DNA from: Amycolatopsis acididurans
GTDB taxonomy: Bacteria; Actinomycetota; Actinomycetes; Mycobacteriales; Pseudonocardiaceae
Direction of reading: 5' to 3'
Assembly (NCBI RefSeq): GCF_012328925.1
Contig: NZ_JAAXLS010000032.1
Coordinates: forward strand, 1 to 64,000
Length of the DNA stretch: 64,000 nt
Part shown: one piece after another, positions 33,354-43,058 of the stretch
How positions within the stretch are numbered: position 1 is the stretch's first letter
Layout of the letters: each line of letters opens with the position of its first letter
Program-made: the position numbers and the translations under genes
The notes under the pieces: generated by a model
Databases searched by the model: none
The model's input: the letters and a program-made list of their open reading frames with translations, nothing else
What the model was told of the DNA's origin: nothing

Positions 33354-34124
33354 TCAACCCGGCTGGCAGTGCGGGCACCACACGGTGCCGCGGCCACCGG
33401 CCCGGCCGTGTTCGAGTGTCGTGCCGCAGCGCGGGCACGAGCCCGACGGTTCGTCGCGGCGTCCGGTCAGCCAGGACGGCCGCGGCGGCACGCGGCCCGC
33501 TTCGACGGACTCGCGCAGGGTTTTCCGCATCGTGGTGCGCAGCAGGCCGAGCTCCTTCTCGCCCACACTGGAAACCTTGCGATACGGGTTCAGCTTGGCG
33601 CGCCACAGGATCTCGTCGGCGAGCAGGTTGCCGAGCCCGGCCAGCACCGACTGGTCCACGAGCGCCGCCTTGAGCTGCTTACGCGGGGGCAGCACGTCCT
33701 TCAGCGGCCCGACCTCCAGCGCGTCCGGCCCGGTGTCCGCCAGCAACCGGTCCAGCGCCTGCTCGTCGGCCGCGAGCCGCAGGCCCTGGAGCTTGCGCAT
33801 GTCGCGATACCGCAGTTCGCCGTCGGCGAAGCAGAAGATCACCCTGTCGTGCCGGTGCGGTTCGCCGGTCTGCCAGTGCAGCGAACCGGTCATGCCGAAG
33901 TGCAGCACGACCGTGGCCGGTCCGCCACGCACCGGTACGAGCAGCCACTTGCCGAGCCTGCGCGGTTCGGCGAACCGCCGCCCGGTCAGCGCCTCGCGCA
34001 ACGCGGCGGCGCCGACGTCGCGCAGCACCTGGGCGTCGCGCACGACGACACCGGTGATGCGGCGGTTCACCGCGTGCTCGGCAAGCACCCGGCGGAAGCC
34101 CTCGACGTCCGGTAACTCGGGCAT
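33354..34124 (-). CDS. Fpg/Nei-family DNA glycosylase
   Basis: The 256-residue base-excision repair enzyme removes oxidised bases and cuts at the abasic site. The start is fixed by MPELPDVEGF, because Pro2 and Glu3 are the catalytic residues; a longer frame to 34151 would destroy this. The helix-two-turn-helix VLAGLGNLLADEILWRAKLN and the C-terminal zinc finger (CPRC...CPHC, 20 residues apart) are present. The sequence fits the actinobacterial Fpg/Nei group; substrate preference is not clear. Confidence 0.93.
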   Translation of the reverse strand: MPELPDVEGFRRVLAEHAVNRRITGVVVRDAQVLRDVGAAALREALTGRRFAEPRRLGKWLLVPVRGGPATVVLHFGMTGSLHWQTGEPHRHDRVIFCFADGELRYRDMRKLQGLRLAADEQALDRLLADTGPDALEVGPLKDVLPPRKQLKAALVDQSVLAGLGNLLADEILWRAKLNPYRKVSSVGEKELGLLRTTMRKTLRESVEAGRVPPRPSWLTGRRDEPSGSCPRCGTTLEHGRAGGRGTVWCPHCQPG

Positions 34125-34169
34125 ACCGAAGTCTTCCACCCGCCCGGCCATGGCAAACGTCTAATTCAT

Positions 34170-34196
34170 CGCTCGTTGATTTTTGCTCCACGAGCG
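34170..34196. promoter_or_regulatory. Inverted repeat between fpg and a deazaflavin-dependent reductase gene
   Basis: CGCTCGT (34170-34176) and ACGAGCG (34190-34196) are a perfect 7-bp inverted repeat with a 13-base AT-rich spacer. It lies in the 86-bp divergent interval, 15 bp before the plus-strand start codon. It could be an operator or the stem of a leader hairpin. Confidence 0.35.
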
Positions 34197-34210
34197 GGCA
34201 CACTGGCGGC

Positions 34211-34591
34211 ATGGTGATCCCGAAGAAGGTCGCGCGGTTCAACCGGGTCGCGACGAACAAGGTGCTGGGACCGATCAGCCGGCGGGTGCCGGGCTTCGGC
34301 ACCGTCGTGCACCGGGGGCGGCGTTCCGGCAAGATCTACCGCACGCCGCTGAACGTGTTCCGCGTGCCGGAGGGTTACGTCGTGGCGCTGACCTACGGCC
34401 CCGACTCCGACTGGGTGCGCAACGTGCTCGCCGCGGGCGGGTGCGAACTGGAGACACTGGGGCGGGTGGTCACACTGACCAACCCGCGCGTGGTGCACGA
34501 CGAGAACCGCGCGGCGCTGCCGTTTCCCACGCGCCGGTTCCTCGGCCTGATCGGCGTGGCCGACCTGCTCTACCTCGACCGCGCGGCCTGA
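34211..34591 (+). CDS. Deazaflavin (F420)-dependent nitroreductase-family protein
   Basis: The 126-residue split-barrel protein matches the Ddn-like family. It has an Arg-rich N-terminal helix (KVARFNRVATNKVLG), VVHRGRRSGKIYRTPLNVF (about 33-51), YVVALTYGPDSDWVRNVLAA and TNPRVVHD. Members use cofactor F420 to reduce varied substrates. It stands alone, divergent from fpg. GGCGGC is the only, poor, ribosome-site candidate before the ATG, so the mRNA may be short-leadered. Confidence 0.85.
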   Translation: MVIPKKVARFNRVATNKVLGPISRRVPGFGTVVHRGRRSGKIYRTPLNVFRVPEGYVVALTYGPDSDWVRNVLAAGGCELETLGRVVTLTNPRVVHDENRAALPFPTRRFLGLIGVADLLYLDRAA

Positions 34592-34629
34592 GTCCACTCA
34601 GGACGGACGGGCCACCGCCGAGGCGCGGG

Positions 34630-35670
34630 TCAGGCGAGCAGCTCGCGGAGCTGCTCGATGACCTTCACCCGGCGCTCGACGCCCGGTTCGAACAGCGTCA
34701 CCTGCAGCGTGGTCACCCCGGCCTCCCGGTACGCGGCCAGCCGCTCCTTGACGTGCCCGGCGGGACCGATCAGCGAGATGGCCTTCAGCAGATCGGCCGG
34801 GACCGCGGCCGCGGCCTCCTCCTTCTTGCCGTCCAGGTACAGGTCCTGGATCCGCTTCGCCTCGGCCTCGTAGCCGTAACGGCAGGCCAGCTCGTTGTAG
34901 AAGTTCTTGCCGCGCGCGCCCATGCCGCCGACGTAGAGCGCGACCATCGGGCGCATCCAGTCGATCATGTGCTCGACATCCTCGCCGATCGCCACCGGCG
35001 CGCCGACCACGACATCGAGATCGCCCAGTTCCGGGTCGCGCTTGGCCTTGCCCGCGGCGAGCGGCTCGCCCCAGATGTCGGCCGCCTTCTCCGGGTGGTA
35101 GAAGATCGGCTCCCACGCCTCGGCGATCTCCGCCGTCATCGCGACGTTCTTCGGGCCGAGCGAGGCGAGCATGATCGGGATCCGCTCGCGCACCGGGTGG
35201 TTGATCAGCTTGAGCGGTTTGCCCAGCCCGGTGCCCTGGCCCTCGGGCAGCGGGATCCGGTAGTAGCGGCCGTTGTACTCGACGCGCTCGCGCCGCCACA
35301 CCATGCGGCAGATCTCGACCAGCTCACGCGTACGGCCCAGCGGCGCGTCGTAGCGCACCCCGTGGAAGCCCTCGATCACCTGCGGCCCGGACGCGCCGAT
35401 GCCGAGCATGAACCGGCCGTTCGAGACGAAGTCCAGGCCCGCCGCGGTCATCGCGGTGAGTGTCGGCGTGCGGGTGTAGAGCTGCAGGATGCCCGACGCG
35501 ATCTGCACCCGCTCGGTCTTCGCGGCGAGGTAGCCGAGCTGGCTGACCGCGTCGAACGAGTACGCCTCGGGGACGAACGCGACATCGAGACCGGCCTTCT
35601 CCAGTTCGACGATGTCCGCCACGCTTTCGGCGAAACCGCCCGCGTAGGAGATCTGGGTGCCGAGCCGCAT
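34630..35670 (-). CDS. LLM-class F420-dependent oxidoreductase
   Basis: The 346-residue TIM-barrel luciferase-like protein starts MRLGTQISYAGGFAESV. It has VPEAYSFDAVSQLGYLAAKT, FMLGIGASGPQVIEGFHGV (about 86-104) and MVWRRERVEYNGRYYRIP, the pattern of F420-dependent LLM enzymes. AAGGTG lies seven bases before ATG 35670; the in-frame GTG at 35679 overlaps it and is less likely. A perfect palindrome lies 20 bp upstream (35690-35703). Substrate unknown. Confidence 0.88.
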   Translation of the reverse strand: MRLGTQISYAGGFAESVADIVELEKAGLDVAFVPEAYSFDAVSQLGYLAAKTERVQIASGILQLYTRTPTLTAMTAAGLDFVSNGRFMLGIGASGPQVIEGFHGVRYDAPLGRTRELVEICRMVWRRERVEYNGRYYRIPLPEGQGTGLGKPLKLINHPVRERIPIMLASLGPKNVAMTAEIAEAWEPIFYHPEKAADIWGEPLAAGKAKRDPELGDLDVVVGAPVAIGEDVEHMIDWMRPMVALYVGGMGARGKNFYNELACRYGYEAEAKRIQDLYLDGKKEEAAAAVPADLLKAISLIGPAGHVKERLAAYREAGVTTLQVTLFEPGVERRVKVIEQLRELLA

Positions 35671-35689
35671 GGAAGTCACCTTTCCCGGG

Positions 35690-35703
35690 TAAGCGTGCGC
35701 TTA
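35690..35703. promoter_or_regulatory. Palindromic operator before the LLM oxidoreductase gene
   Basis: TAAGCG (35690-35695), TG, CGCTTA (35698-35703) form a perfect 14-bp palindrome. It lies between the start of the LLM gene and its likely promoter. The shape (AAGCG-N2-CGCTT) is typical of TetR-family sites, but no TetR gene is in the window. Confidence 0.5.
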
Positions 35704-35731
35704 GTGTCCACACCCTACACGCCGGTAACTT

Positions 35732-37381
35732 CTAGTGGGACTCGATCCAGGCGCTCACCACACCGTCGAGTACCGGCATCGGCAGCGAGCCCCCGCCGAG
35801 CACCAGGTCGTGAAAGGCCCGGATGTCGAACCGCTCCCCCAGCGCCTGCCGTGCCTTCTCACGGACGCGCAGGATCTCCAGCCTGCCCACCATGTACGAC
35901 AGGGCCTGGCCGGGATAGGCGATGTAGCGGTCGATCTCGGCGTCGATCTCGACCTGCGGCATCGGCGTGTTCTCGCGCAGGAAGTCCACGGCCTGCGCCC
36001 GGCTCCAGCCCTTCGCGTGCAGACCGGTGTCGACGACGAGCCGCCCGGCGCGCATCGAGTCGGTGGTGAGCATCCCCAGCAGCGCGACGTCGCCGGAGTA
36101 CAGGCCCATCTCGTTGGCGAGCCGTTCGGCGTAGAGGCCCCAGCCCTCGACGTAGGCGGTGAAGTCGCCGATGCGCCGCAGCAGCGGGAGGTCGGTGAGC
36201 CCGAGGGCGGTCGAGAGCTGGAAATGGTGGCCCGGGATGGCCTCGTGGAACGCGATGACCTCGGCGGTGTGCCGGAAGCGTTCGGTCACCTCGTAGGTGT
36301 TGGCGAAGTACGTGCCGGGCCGCGAGCCGTCCACGGAGGGCTGCAGGTAGTAGGCCGCCGGCGCGTTGGGCGCGGCCGCGGCCGGCACCGGCTCGACGAC
36401 CCATTCGTGCGGCGGGATCCGGCCGAACCACCGCGGCGAGGCCTCCGCGGCCCGCGTGATCGCCGCGCGGGCGGTCTCCAGCAGCTCGTCGGCGTCCTTC
36501 CAGCGCAGCGCCGGATCGGTGCGCAGCCGCGTGAAGATCTCCTGCAGGTCGCCGGTGCCGAACACGCGCGAGCCGATTTCGGCGTACTCGCGCGCGAGGT
36601 CGCCGATGATCCGCAGACCGGTTTCGTGCAGATCGTCCGGGGTGCGGTCGGTGGTGGTGTGCGACCGGGCGGCCGCGGCGTACATGCGCTCGCCGTCGGG
36701 CAGCCAGCACAGGCCGGGCTTGTCCAGCGGGCGGCCGTGCTCGGCGATCTCGGCGGCGAGCATGTCGCGGTAGGCGGCGAACGCGGGGTTCACGACGTCG
36801 GCGAGCAGCCGCTCCCGTTCGGCGGCGAACGCCTCCGACGGTGCGGGCTGGCGCTTCAACGGGTCGTTGTCGGCGTCTGCCAGGTGGCGGTCGAGGTGGC
36901 CGATGGCGGCGCGCACGAGATGCTCCACCGGCAGCCGGCCCGACGCCAGGCCCGCGCGGTGCCGGTCGGCGGCGTCTTGGAGGTAGCGCGGGATCTCGGC
37001 GAGGCGGCGCAGGTGTTTCGCGCCCTGCTCCTCGTCGGCCACCGTGACCATCGGCAGCGAGGTGAGCAGGCTCGCCGCGGGTGCGATGAACAGGTCGCTG
37101 ATCGTGTACTCGGCCGAGTGCGTGCTGATCCGGTCGAGGTAGTTGCGGGCCTGGCTGACCAGGACGTCGCGGGTGACGCGATCCTGCTCGGACGCGGGTT
37201 CGAGCGCCTCGCCGCGGCGCACGAACTCCTCCAGCGTGACGCGCTGCCGCTCCTCGGCGGCCTCGCTGATCTCGCCGATTCCCTCGCGATCGGACTCGAT
37301 GCCCAGCAGCGCCGGCCACAGGGGCTCGGCGTCGAACAGTGCTTCCACGAACTCGTCGGCCAGCTTCGTCACCTCGGTCAT
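35732..37381 (-). CDS. DUF885 zinc-peptidase-like protein
   Basis: The 549-residue protein has AEVIAFHEAIPGHHFQLS with the metal-binding HE at 379-380 and HH at 385-386, a later EGWGLYAERLANEMG (about 405-419) and DTGLHAKGWSRAQAVDFL. This is the DUF885 pattern, a metallopeptidase-like family of mostly unknown substrate. There is no signal peptide, so it is cytoplasmic. It stands alone between the LLM gene and a divergent HTH gene. Confidence 0.88.
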   Translation of the reverse strand: MTEVTKLADEFVEALFDAEPLWPALLGIESDREGIGEISEAAEERQRVTLEEFVRRGEALEPASEQDRVTRDVLVSQARNYLDRISTHSAEYTISDLFIAPAASLLTSLPMVTVADEEQGAKHLRRLAEIPRYLQDAADRHRAGLASGRLPVEHLVRAAIGHLDRHLADADNDPLKRQPAPSEAFAAERERLLADVVNPAFAAYRDMLAAEIAEHGRPLDKPGLCWLPDGERMYAAAARSHTTTDRTPDDLHETGLRIIGDLAREYAEIGSRVFGTGDLQEIFTRLRTDPALRWKDADELLETARAAITRAAEASPRWFGRIPPHEWVVEPVPAAAAPNAPAAYYLQPSVDGSRPGTYFANTYEVTERFRHTAEVIAFHEAIPGHHFQLSTALGLTDLPLLRRIGDFTAYVEGWGLYAERLANEMGLYSGDVALLGMLTTDSMRAGRLVVDTGLHAKGWSRAQAVDFLRENTPMPQVEIDAEIDRYIAYPGQALSYMVGRLEILRVREKARQALGERFDIRAFHDLVLGGGSLPMPVLDGVVSAWIESH

Positions 37382-37459
37382 GGCGCCAGCCTAGAACCTC
37401 ATTCGCCACGGCCGGGGGAACAAGCGCGCGGCCGTGGCGGGACGGTAGCGTTTCCGGTT

Positions 37460-38329
37460 GTGGCCGTGACCGATCCCGTGGACGCCCGCCTGCTCGCCGC
37501 GCTGGCGGAGCTGGGCAAGGCCGCCGTGCACGAACTCGCCGCGAAGGTCGGGATGGACCCGCGCGAGGTGGCCTACCGGCTGGTCGCGCTGTCGGGGAGC
37601 GGCCTGCCGTTGCTGGTGGGCGTCGAGAGCGACCCGAACGGCCTGCGCGCCGCGCTGGCGACCGCCCGTCCCGCTCCCCCGCCGCCGTATCCGGCGCAGG
37701 GCATGCCCTCGGGCGCCTACACCGTCCCTTCCGCTGCCTACAACGTTCCCTCCGGCCGGTACCCGGTGCAGCCTCCGCCGCCGGCGCCGGGCCGCTTCGC
37801 CGCCGCGGCGCCGCGACCGGCGGTCGATCCGGTGATCAGCACGTGGGGCCCGCCGCAAACGGCGTCCTGGGCCCGGGGCGATCAACGCCAGGCTCCTTCC
37901 CCGGTCCAGCGCACCGGCCGGATCGGGGACGCGCTCGCCGCCCAGGGCCTGGAGGGCGAGCAGCTCACCATTCAGCTGCTGGAGGTGCAGGACCCGGCGG
38001 ACTTCCTGTTCGGCGCGGCCGGGTACCGGCTCGACGCGGGTGAGCGGGCCGTGGTCGTGCACACCGAGATCACCAACCGCGGCACTGTGCCGTTCGTGTC
38101 GCTGCCGGACAACTACCTGGAGCTGGTCACCGCCGAGGGCACGACGATCGCCAAGGCCCCGGTCTCGCTGACGTCGCGGCCGCCGCACAAGATCGGCGTC
38201 CAGCCGGGCGAGACGGCGGGCGGCCACACCGTGTACGTCCTGCCGGAGGCGACTCGCGTGACGACGCTGCGGTGGAGCCCGCGGCCGGAGCCGGACGAGC
38301 GCACGCTGAGCTGGTCACTCGAGACCTGA
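37460..38329 (+). CDS. Protein with AsnC-type helix-turn-helix and DUF4352/immunoglobulin-like domain
   Basis: The 289-residue protein starts with a helix-turn-helix resembling the AsnC type (VDARLLAALAELGKAAVHEL, then VGMDPREVAYRLVALSG). A Pro/Ala/Tyr-rich linker (about 68-150) follows, then a beta-rich domain with FGAAGYRLDAGERAVVVHTE, VPFVSLPDNYLELVTAEG and GGHTVYVLPE, like DUF4352 domains. There is no membrane segment. The start is GTG 37460 or 37466; no ribosome site is visible and TAGCGT about nine bases upstream could be a -10, so it may be leaderless. Function unknown. Confidence 0.75.
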   Translation: MAVTDPVDARLLAALAELGKAAVHELAAKVGMDPREVAYRLVALSGSGLPLLVGVESDPNGLRAALATARPAPPPPYPAQGMPSGAYTVPSAAYNVPSGRYPVQPPPPAPGRFAAAAPRPAVDPVISTWGPPQTASWARGDQRQAPSPVQRTGRIGDALAAQGLEGEQLTIQLLEVQDPADFLFGAAGYRLDAGERAVVVHTEITNRGTVPFVSLPDNYLELVTAEGTTIAKAPVSLTSRPPHKIGVQPGETAGGHTVYVLPEATRVTTLRWSPRPEPDERTLSWSLET

Positions 38330-38358
38330 ACGCCTGTCTCGCGCCTCGCGGGAGCTCC

Positions 38359-39285
38359 TCAGCTCTCGGCGCGGAGCACGTCCAGAGCGTGGGCCAGATC
38401 GTCCGGGTACGGGGACTGGAAGCTCACCCAGCGGCCGTCGGCCGGGTGCGCGAAGGCCAGCGTCCTGGCGTGCAGCCACTGCCGGGTCAGGCCGAGTTTC
38501 CTGGCCAGCACCGGGTCCGCGCCGTAGGTCAGATCGCCCGCGCACGGATGCCGCACCGCCGAGAAGTGCACGCGGATCTGGTGTGTCCGCCCGGTCTCCA
38601 GCTTGATGGCCACCAGTGAAGCCGCGCGGAAGGCCTCGATCACCTCGTAGTGGGTGATGCTCGGGCGCCCGCCGGCCACGACCGCGAACTTGTAGTCGTG
38701 CCTGGGGTGCCGGTCGATGGGCGCGTCGATGGTGCCGCGCGTGGGATCGGGGTGACCCTGCACCACGGCGTGATAGCCCTTGTCGACCGTGCGCTCCTTG
38801 AACGCCCGCTTGAGCACCGTGTACGCGTGCTCGCTCTTGGCCACCACCATCACGCCCGTGGTCCCCGCGTCCAGCCGGTGCACGACGCCCTGCCGCTCCG
38901 CCGCACCCGACGTCGAGACGCGCAGCCCCGCGGCCGCCAGCCCGCCGACCACCGTCGGGCCGGTCCAGCCGGGACTCGGGTGCACCGCGACACCGACCGG
39001 CTTGGACACCACCACGATGTCATCGTCGTCGTGCAGGATGCGCAGGCCCTCGACCGGCTCCGCGATCACCTGGACGGGCTGGTCCGGATCCGGCAGGGTC
39101 ACCTCCAGCAGGCCACCGGCCGCCAGCCGGTCCGACTTGCCCGCGGGCCTGCCATCCAGCAGCACCTCGCCCGATTCGGCCAGCTCGGCCACCACGGTCC
39201 GCGACAGCCCCAGCAGCTTCGCCAGCCCCGCGTCGACGCGCATGCCGTCCAGCCCGTCGGGGACGGGCAGCATCCGTGCGCTCAC
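38359..39285 (-). CDS. RluA/RluD-family ribosomal RNA pseudouridine synthase
   Basis: The 308-residue enzyme has an N-terminal S4-like RNA-binding domain ([19 protein letters not shown]) and the catalytic domain with [19 protein letters not shown] (catalytic Asp at about 142) and [20 protein letters not shown]. Size and order fit RluD-type synthases. The GTG start overlaps the lspA stop by 4 bp; the lspA-rluD pair is a conserved arrangement in many bacteria. Confidence 0.92.
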   Translation of the reverse strand: MSARMLPVPDGLDGMRVDAGLAKLLGLSRTVVAELAESGEVLLDGRPAGKSDRLAAGGLLEVTLPDPDQPVQVIAEPVEGLRILHDDDDIVVVSKPVGVAVHPSPGWTGPTVVGGLAAAGLRVSTSGAAERQGVVHRLDAGTTGVMVVAKSEHAYTVLKRAFKERTVDKGYHAVVQGHPDPTRGTIDAPIDRHPRHDYKFAVVAGGRPSITHYEVIEAFRAASLVAIKLETGRTHQIRVHFSAVRHPCAGDLTYGADPVLARKLGLTRQWLHARTLAFAHPADGRWVSFQSPYPDDLAHALDVLRAES

Positions 39286-39836
39286 TTCTTGGACCTCACG
39301 CTGCCGTCGTAGTCGCGGCCGAGCAGCGTCAGCAGCACGATCAGGATGGCCCCGCACGTGATGCAGGAGTCGGCGACGTTGAACACCGGGAACGCCTGGC
39401 CGTTGGGCGCGAACACCGAGATGAAGTCGACGACGTGCCCCCGCAGCACACCGGGCGCGCGGAACAGCCGGTCCATGAGGTTGCCGAACGCGCCGGCCAG
39501 GATCAGCCCGAGCCCGATCGCCCAGCCGACCGACCGCAGGCGCCCCGCGAACCAGATCAGCACGACCACCACCGCGGTCGCGACCAGCGCGAGCACCCAC
39601 GTCATCCCGGTGGCCATCGAGAACGCCGCACCGGGATTGCGCACGATCTGCAGGTAGACGAGCCCACCGAGGACGCGCACCGGCTCGTGTCCCTCCAAAG
39701 TGGACGCGACGATGGCCTTGGTGGTCAGGTCCAGCGCGAAGGCGACCACGGCGATGACGGCGAGCAGCCCCACCCGCCGCTTCGGCAGTTCCTGCGGTGG
39801 CGCGGCCTCCGGCTGCGATCCCTGTTCGGTGCTCAC
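39282..39836 (-). CDS. lspA: Lipoprotein signal peptidase II
   Basis: The 184-residue membrane aspartyl peptidase cleaves prolipoproteins after lipidation. Four membrane segments are visible, with [24 protein letters not shown] and the catalytic Asp residues in HVVDFISV and [11 protein letters not shown]. The N-terminal ~25 residues are polar ([17 protein letters not shown]). GTG 39836 is preferred; GTG 39851 in frame is an alternative. It is coupled to the pseudouridine synthase by a 4-bp overlap. Confidence 0.94.
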   Translation of the reverse strand: MSTEQGSQPEAAPPQELPKRRVGLLAVIAVVAFALDLTTKAIVASTLEGHEPVRVLGGLVYLQIVRNPGAAFSMATGMTWVLALVATAVVVVLIWFAGRLRSVGWAIGLGLILAGAFGNLMDRLFRAPGVLRGHVVDFISVFAPNGQAFPVFNVADSCITCGAILIVLLTLLGRDYDGSVRSKK

Positions 39837-39919
39837 CAGCCCATTGTCCACTGCCCGCTCGCGACGCCGTCGCGGTGGGGCGCCACGTGGCCACCAAGGC
39901 CCCAGACATCCACCGCAGG

Positions 39920-41248
39920 TCAGTCTTGCAGGAATGAGGGCAGCGCCCTCGGGTCCGGGCTCGGCGCCCACCGGCCGTCCTGCTCGCCGTAGGTCCAGCG
40001 CGCGCCACGCGCCACGACCTGCCGCAGCGCCAGCACGAGCCGGTCCACGTGCTCGACGGTGGTGCCCAGGCCGAGGCTCACCCGCAGCGCCTGCTGCCCG
40101 CGGCCACCGCTCCGCCCGATCAGCCGGCGGGTGGCGACGTGCGCGCAGAACGCCCCGTCGCGCACCCCGATGCCGTACTCGGCCGACAGCACCGCCGCGA
40201 CCCAGCCGGGATCGAGGCCGTCCAGCACGAAACCGACCGTGCCGACCCGGCCGCCCGGATCGTCGAACAGCCGCAACTCGGCCAGGCCCGGCACCGCGGC
40301 CAGACCGCGCAGCAGCCGGTCCGTCAGCTCGTTCTCGTGCTCGACGACGGCATCCCAGGCGGCGCCGAGCCGCTCGCACGCCACGCCGAGCGCGTACACG
40401 CCGACGGTGTTCGGCGAACCGGCCTCGTGCCGCTCCGGGCCGGTGTTCCACACGACCGCGTCCTCGGTGACGGCCTTCGTCGCACCACCACCGGCGAGGT
40501 AGGGCGGGGCGGCGCGCAGCCAGTCCGCGCGGCCGACCAGCACCCCGGCGCCGTAGGGCGCGTACAGCTTGTGCCCGGACAGCGCCACGTAGTCCACGTC
40601 CAGCTCCCGCAACGAGATCCGCCGGTGCGGGGCCAGTTGCGCGGCGTCCAGTGCGACCCGCGCGCCGTGCCGCCGGGCGGCCGCGGCGATCTCGGCCATC
40701 GGCAGCAGTTCGCCGGTCACATTGGACGCACCGGCGATGACCACCAGCCGTGGCCCCTCCGGGCATGCCGCGAGCGCAGTGTCCACAGCGGACACGGCGG
40801 CGGCGCGGGTGCGTGGCGCCGGGATGCGGTGCACCTCCGGGCCGCGCCACGGCAGCAGCGCCGCGTGGTGCTCGGTGTCGAACAGCACGACCGAGGTGCG
40901 CCGGGGCAGGCAACGGGCCAGCAGGTTGAACGCGTCGGTGGTGTTGCGGGTGAAGATCACCTCGTCGCCGGGGCGTGCGCCGGTGAAGCGGTGCAGGATT
41001 CCGCGGGCGCGCTCGTAGACCTTTGTGGACACCTGCGACGCGAAACCCGCGCCGCGGTGCACGCTGGCGTACCACGGCAGGAACTCCTCGACCGCGTCGC
41101 GCACCGCCGCCAGGCAGGGCGCGCTGGCCGCGTGGTCGAGGTTGGCGTAGCCGACGCGCTCGCCGGTCACCAGTGGCACCTCGGTGCCGAGCACAGCCGG
41201 AATGCGGTGCGCCGCAACGGTTTCGTGGCGTTCCACAGCGAGTGTCAC
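39920..41248 (-). CDS. Class V aminotransferase / cysteine-desulfurase-like PLP enzyme
   Basis: The 442-residue PLP enzyme has [16 protein letters not shown] near the N terminus, [30 protein letters not shown] with the cofactor Asp and [20 protein letters not shown] with the Schiff-base Lys (about 220). This is the class V (SufS/CsdA/isopenicillin-epimerase-like) pattern. CAGGAGG lies five bases before the GTG at 41248. A SAM-IV riboswitch lies just upstream, which ties the enzyme to methionine/cysteine/SAM metabolism. No Fe-S assembly partner is adjacent. Confidence 0.9.
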   Translation of the reverse strand: MTLAVERHETVAAHRIPAVLGTEVPLVTGERVGYANLDHAASAPCLAAVRDAVEEFLPWYASVHRGAGFASQVSTKVYERARGILHRFTGARPGDEVIFTRNTTDAFNLLARCLPRRTSVVLFDTEHHAALLPWRGPEVHRIPAPRTRAAAVSAVDTALAACPEGPRLVVIAGASNVTGELLPMAEIAAAARRHGARVALDAAQLAPHRRISLRELDVDYVALSGHKLYAPYGAGVLVGRADWLRAAPPYLAGGGATKAVTEDAVVWNTGPERHEAGSPNTVGVYALGVACERLGAAWDAVVEHENELTDRLLRGLAAVPGLAELRLFDDPGGRVGTVGFVLDGLDPGWVAAVLSAEYGIGVRDGAFCAHVATRRLIGRSGGRGQQALRVSLGLGTTVEHVDRLVLALRQVVARGARWTYGEQDGRWAPSPDPRALPSFLQD

Positions 41249-41283
41249 GATGCCTCCTGGGCGGGTCCGGGACCCGGAGAGGG

Positions 41284-41397
41284 GCCCGCGCTTGCCCACC
41301 GCACGTCGCGGTGGGCCAGGTCCTCACCCGGGGCACCCCACCGCGGTAGGAGGGTTGCCGGCCAGCGAGCCGGGGCTTGACGCTGACACTCATGACC
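41284..41397 (-). ncRNA. SAM-IV riboswitch
   Basis: Read from 41397 leftward, the RNA has GGTCATGAGTG, TCAAGCCCCGGC, GGCCGGCAACCCTCC, CGCGGTGGGGTGCCCCGGG and the closing GGCAAGCGCGGG in order. This matches the actinobacterial SAM-IV aptamer, which binds S-adenosylmethionine. The variable arm (TGGCCCACCGCGACGTGCGG) forms its own hairpin. Between aptamer end and the GTG at 41248, GCGGGCCCC can pair with GGACCCGCCC next to the AGGAGG ribosome site, suggesting translational control of the PLP enzyme. Confidence 0.93.
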
Positions 41398-41449
41398 TGC
41401 CGACGAGATTAGCGGATGTCACGCCGGGAACCAAACCCCGAGACGGCGA

Positions 41450-42928
41450 TCACTTCCCCGACTCGCCGCGCCAGCGGGCCAGCGGCCCGGCCCGGTCGAC
41501 CGCCCGCAGCCGCTGTTCGGCCGCGTCCATCGATCCTTCTGTGACGACCACCAGCAGCTGATCGCCCTCCTGCAGCCGGCTCGTGCGCTGCGGCGTGAAA
41601 CTCTCCTCGCCGCGCACGATCAGGCTCAGCGACGCGCCCGCGGGCAGCCGCAGTTCGGTCAGATACACACCGTGCAACCGCGATCCCGGCCGGATCTTCA
41701 CCTGCAGCAGCGCGGCCCGCAGCTCGTCCAGCGGCGCCGAGTCGACCTCCATCTCCTTCGGCTCGGCGTCCATGGCGAGGCCGAGCAGCCGCGCCAGCGG
41801 TGTCAGCGTCATCGCCTGCACCAGGGTCAGCACGATGACCAGCACGAACACCGCGTCCACGAGCTTTTCCGCACCCGGTACGCCGCGCGCGAGCGGGATC
41901 ATGGCCAGCACGATCGGCACCGCACCCCGCAGCCCCGCCCACGACAGGAACACCTGCTCCCGCCACGGCACGCGGAACGGCAGCATCGACAGCAGCACCG
42001 ACACCGGCCGGGCGAGCAGCAGCAGCACGGCCCCGGCGACCAGTCCGGGCACGATCGCGTCGAGCAGCCTGGCCGGTGAGGCGAACAGGCCGAGCAGCAC
42101 GAACAACCCGATCTGCGCGAGCCAGCCCATGCCCTCGGCGAAGGACAGCGTGTCCGACCGGTGCGGCAGCTTCGCATTGCCCAGCACGAGCGCGGCGAGG
42201 TAGGTGGCCAGCAGCCCGGACGCGTGCGCGAGCTGACCGGACGCGTAGGCGACGACACACACCGCGAGTGTGGCCAGCGGGTAGAGACCGGTCGCGGGCA
42301 GCGCGGCGCGCCGCAGCGCCCATCCCCCGGCCCAGCCGAGCAGCAACCCGATCGCCGCACCCGCCACCAGTTCGTAGACCACGAGCAGCGGCAGCGTCCA
42401 GTCGATCCGCATGCTCTCGGCGAGCACCACCACCGCGATGTAGGAGGGCGCGTCGTTGATGCCGGATTCGACCTCCAGCGCGCCGACCAGGCCGCGGCGC
42501 AGGCCGAGCGCGCGCAGCACGGAGAACACCGCGGCCGCGTCGGTCGAGGCGAGCACCGCGCCCCACAGCAGCGCCATCCGCCAGTCCAGGCCCAGCAGCC
42601 AGTGCAGTGCCGCGCCGGTGATCCCGATACTGCCGAGCACGGCCACTGTGGACAGTGCGATTCCCTGGCCCAGCGCGGGTTTGACCGCCGACCAGCGGGT
42701 GGTGAGGCCACCTTCGGCCAGAATCAGGACGAGCGCGGCGAGACCGAGCGACTGGGTGAGGATCGGGTCGGAGAAGTGGATGCCGAACCCGGATTCGCCG
42801 AGCAGCACGCCGATGGCGAGGTAGATGACCAGCGACGGGAAGCCGAGCCGGGTCGACAGCCGTACCGCCAGCACGGCCGCCAGGAGCACGGCCGCGCCCA
42901 GCCCGAGCACGACCGGAAGCTCCGCCAC
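41450..42928 (-). CDS. CPA1-type cation/proton antiporter with TrkA-C domain
   Basis: The 492-residue membrane protein has about 12 hydrophobic segments with ILAEGGLTTRW, ASTDAAAVFSVLRALGL (about 134-150), the ion-binding VESGINDAPSYIAVVVL and WAGLRGAVPIVLAM. This is the NhaP2/CvrA pattern for K+ or Na+ against H+. The last ~100 residues form a TrkA-C/RCK-C domain (RLHGVYLTELRLPAGASLSL). I chose GTG 42928 (VAELPVVLGLG) with GAGGGGTGG upstream. It lies alone, downstream of the decayed gene in the divergent direction. Confidence 0.9.
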   Translation of the reverse strand: MAELPVVLGLGAAVLLAAVLAVRLSTRLGFPSLVIYLAIGVLLGESGFGIHFSDPILTQSLGLAALVLILAEGGLTTRWSAVKPALGQGIALSTVAVLGSIGITGAALHWLLGLDWRMALLWGAVLASTDAAAVFSVLRALGLRRGLVGALEVESGINDAPSYIAVVVLAESMRIDWTLPLLVVYELVAGAAIGLLLGWAGGWALRRAALPATGLYPLATLAVCVVAYASGQLAHASGLLATYLAALVLGNAKLPHRSDTLSFAEGMGWLAQIGLFVLLGLFASPARLLDAIVPGLVAGAVLLLLARPVSVLLSMLPFRVPWREQVFLSWAGLRGAVPIVLAMIPLARGVPGAEKLVDAVFVLVIVLTLVQAMTLTPLARLLGLAMDAEPKEMEVDSAPLDELRAALLQVKIRPGSRLHGVYLTELRLPAGASLSLIVRGEESFTPQRTSRLQEGDQLLVVVTEGSMDAAEQRLRAVDRAGPLARWRGESGK

Positions 42929-43058
42929 CCGCGACCACCCCTCACCCTCACCTTGACGGTGACAGGATAAAAGATCGCCACCCGATCGGGCGGCAGACGT
43001 GGCCGTCGTCCCGGAAAACCGGTGGACCGGGCGCACTCCGCCGGCGCACTCTCGGCCG

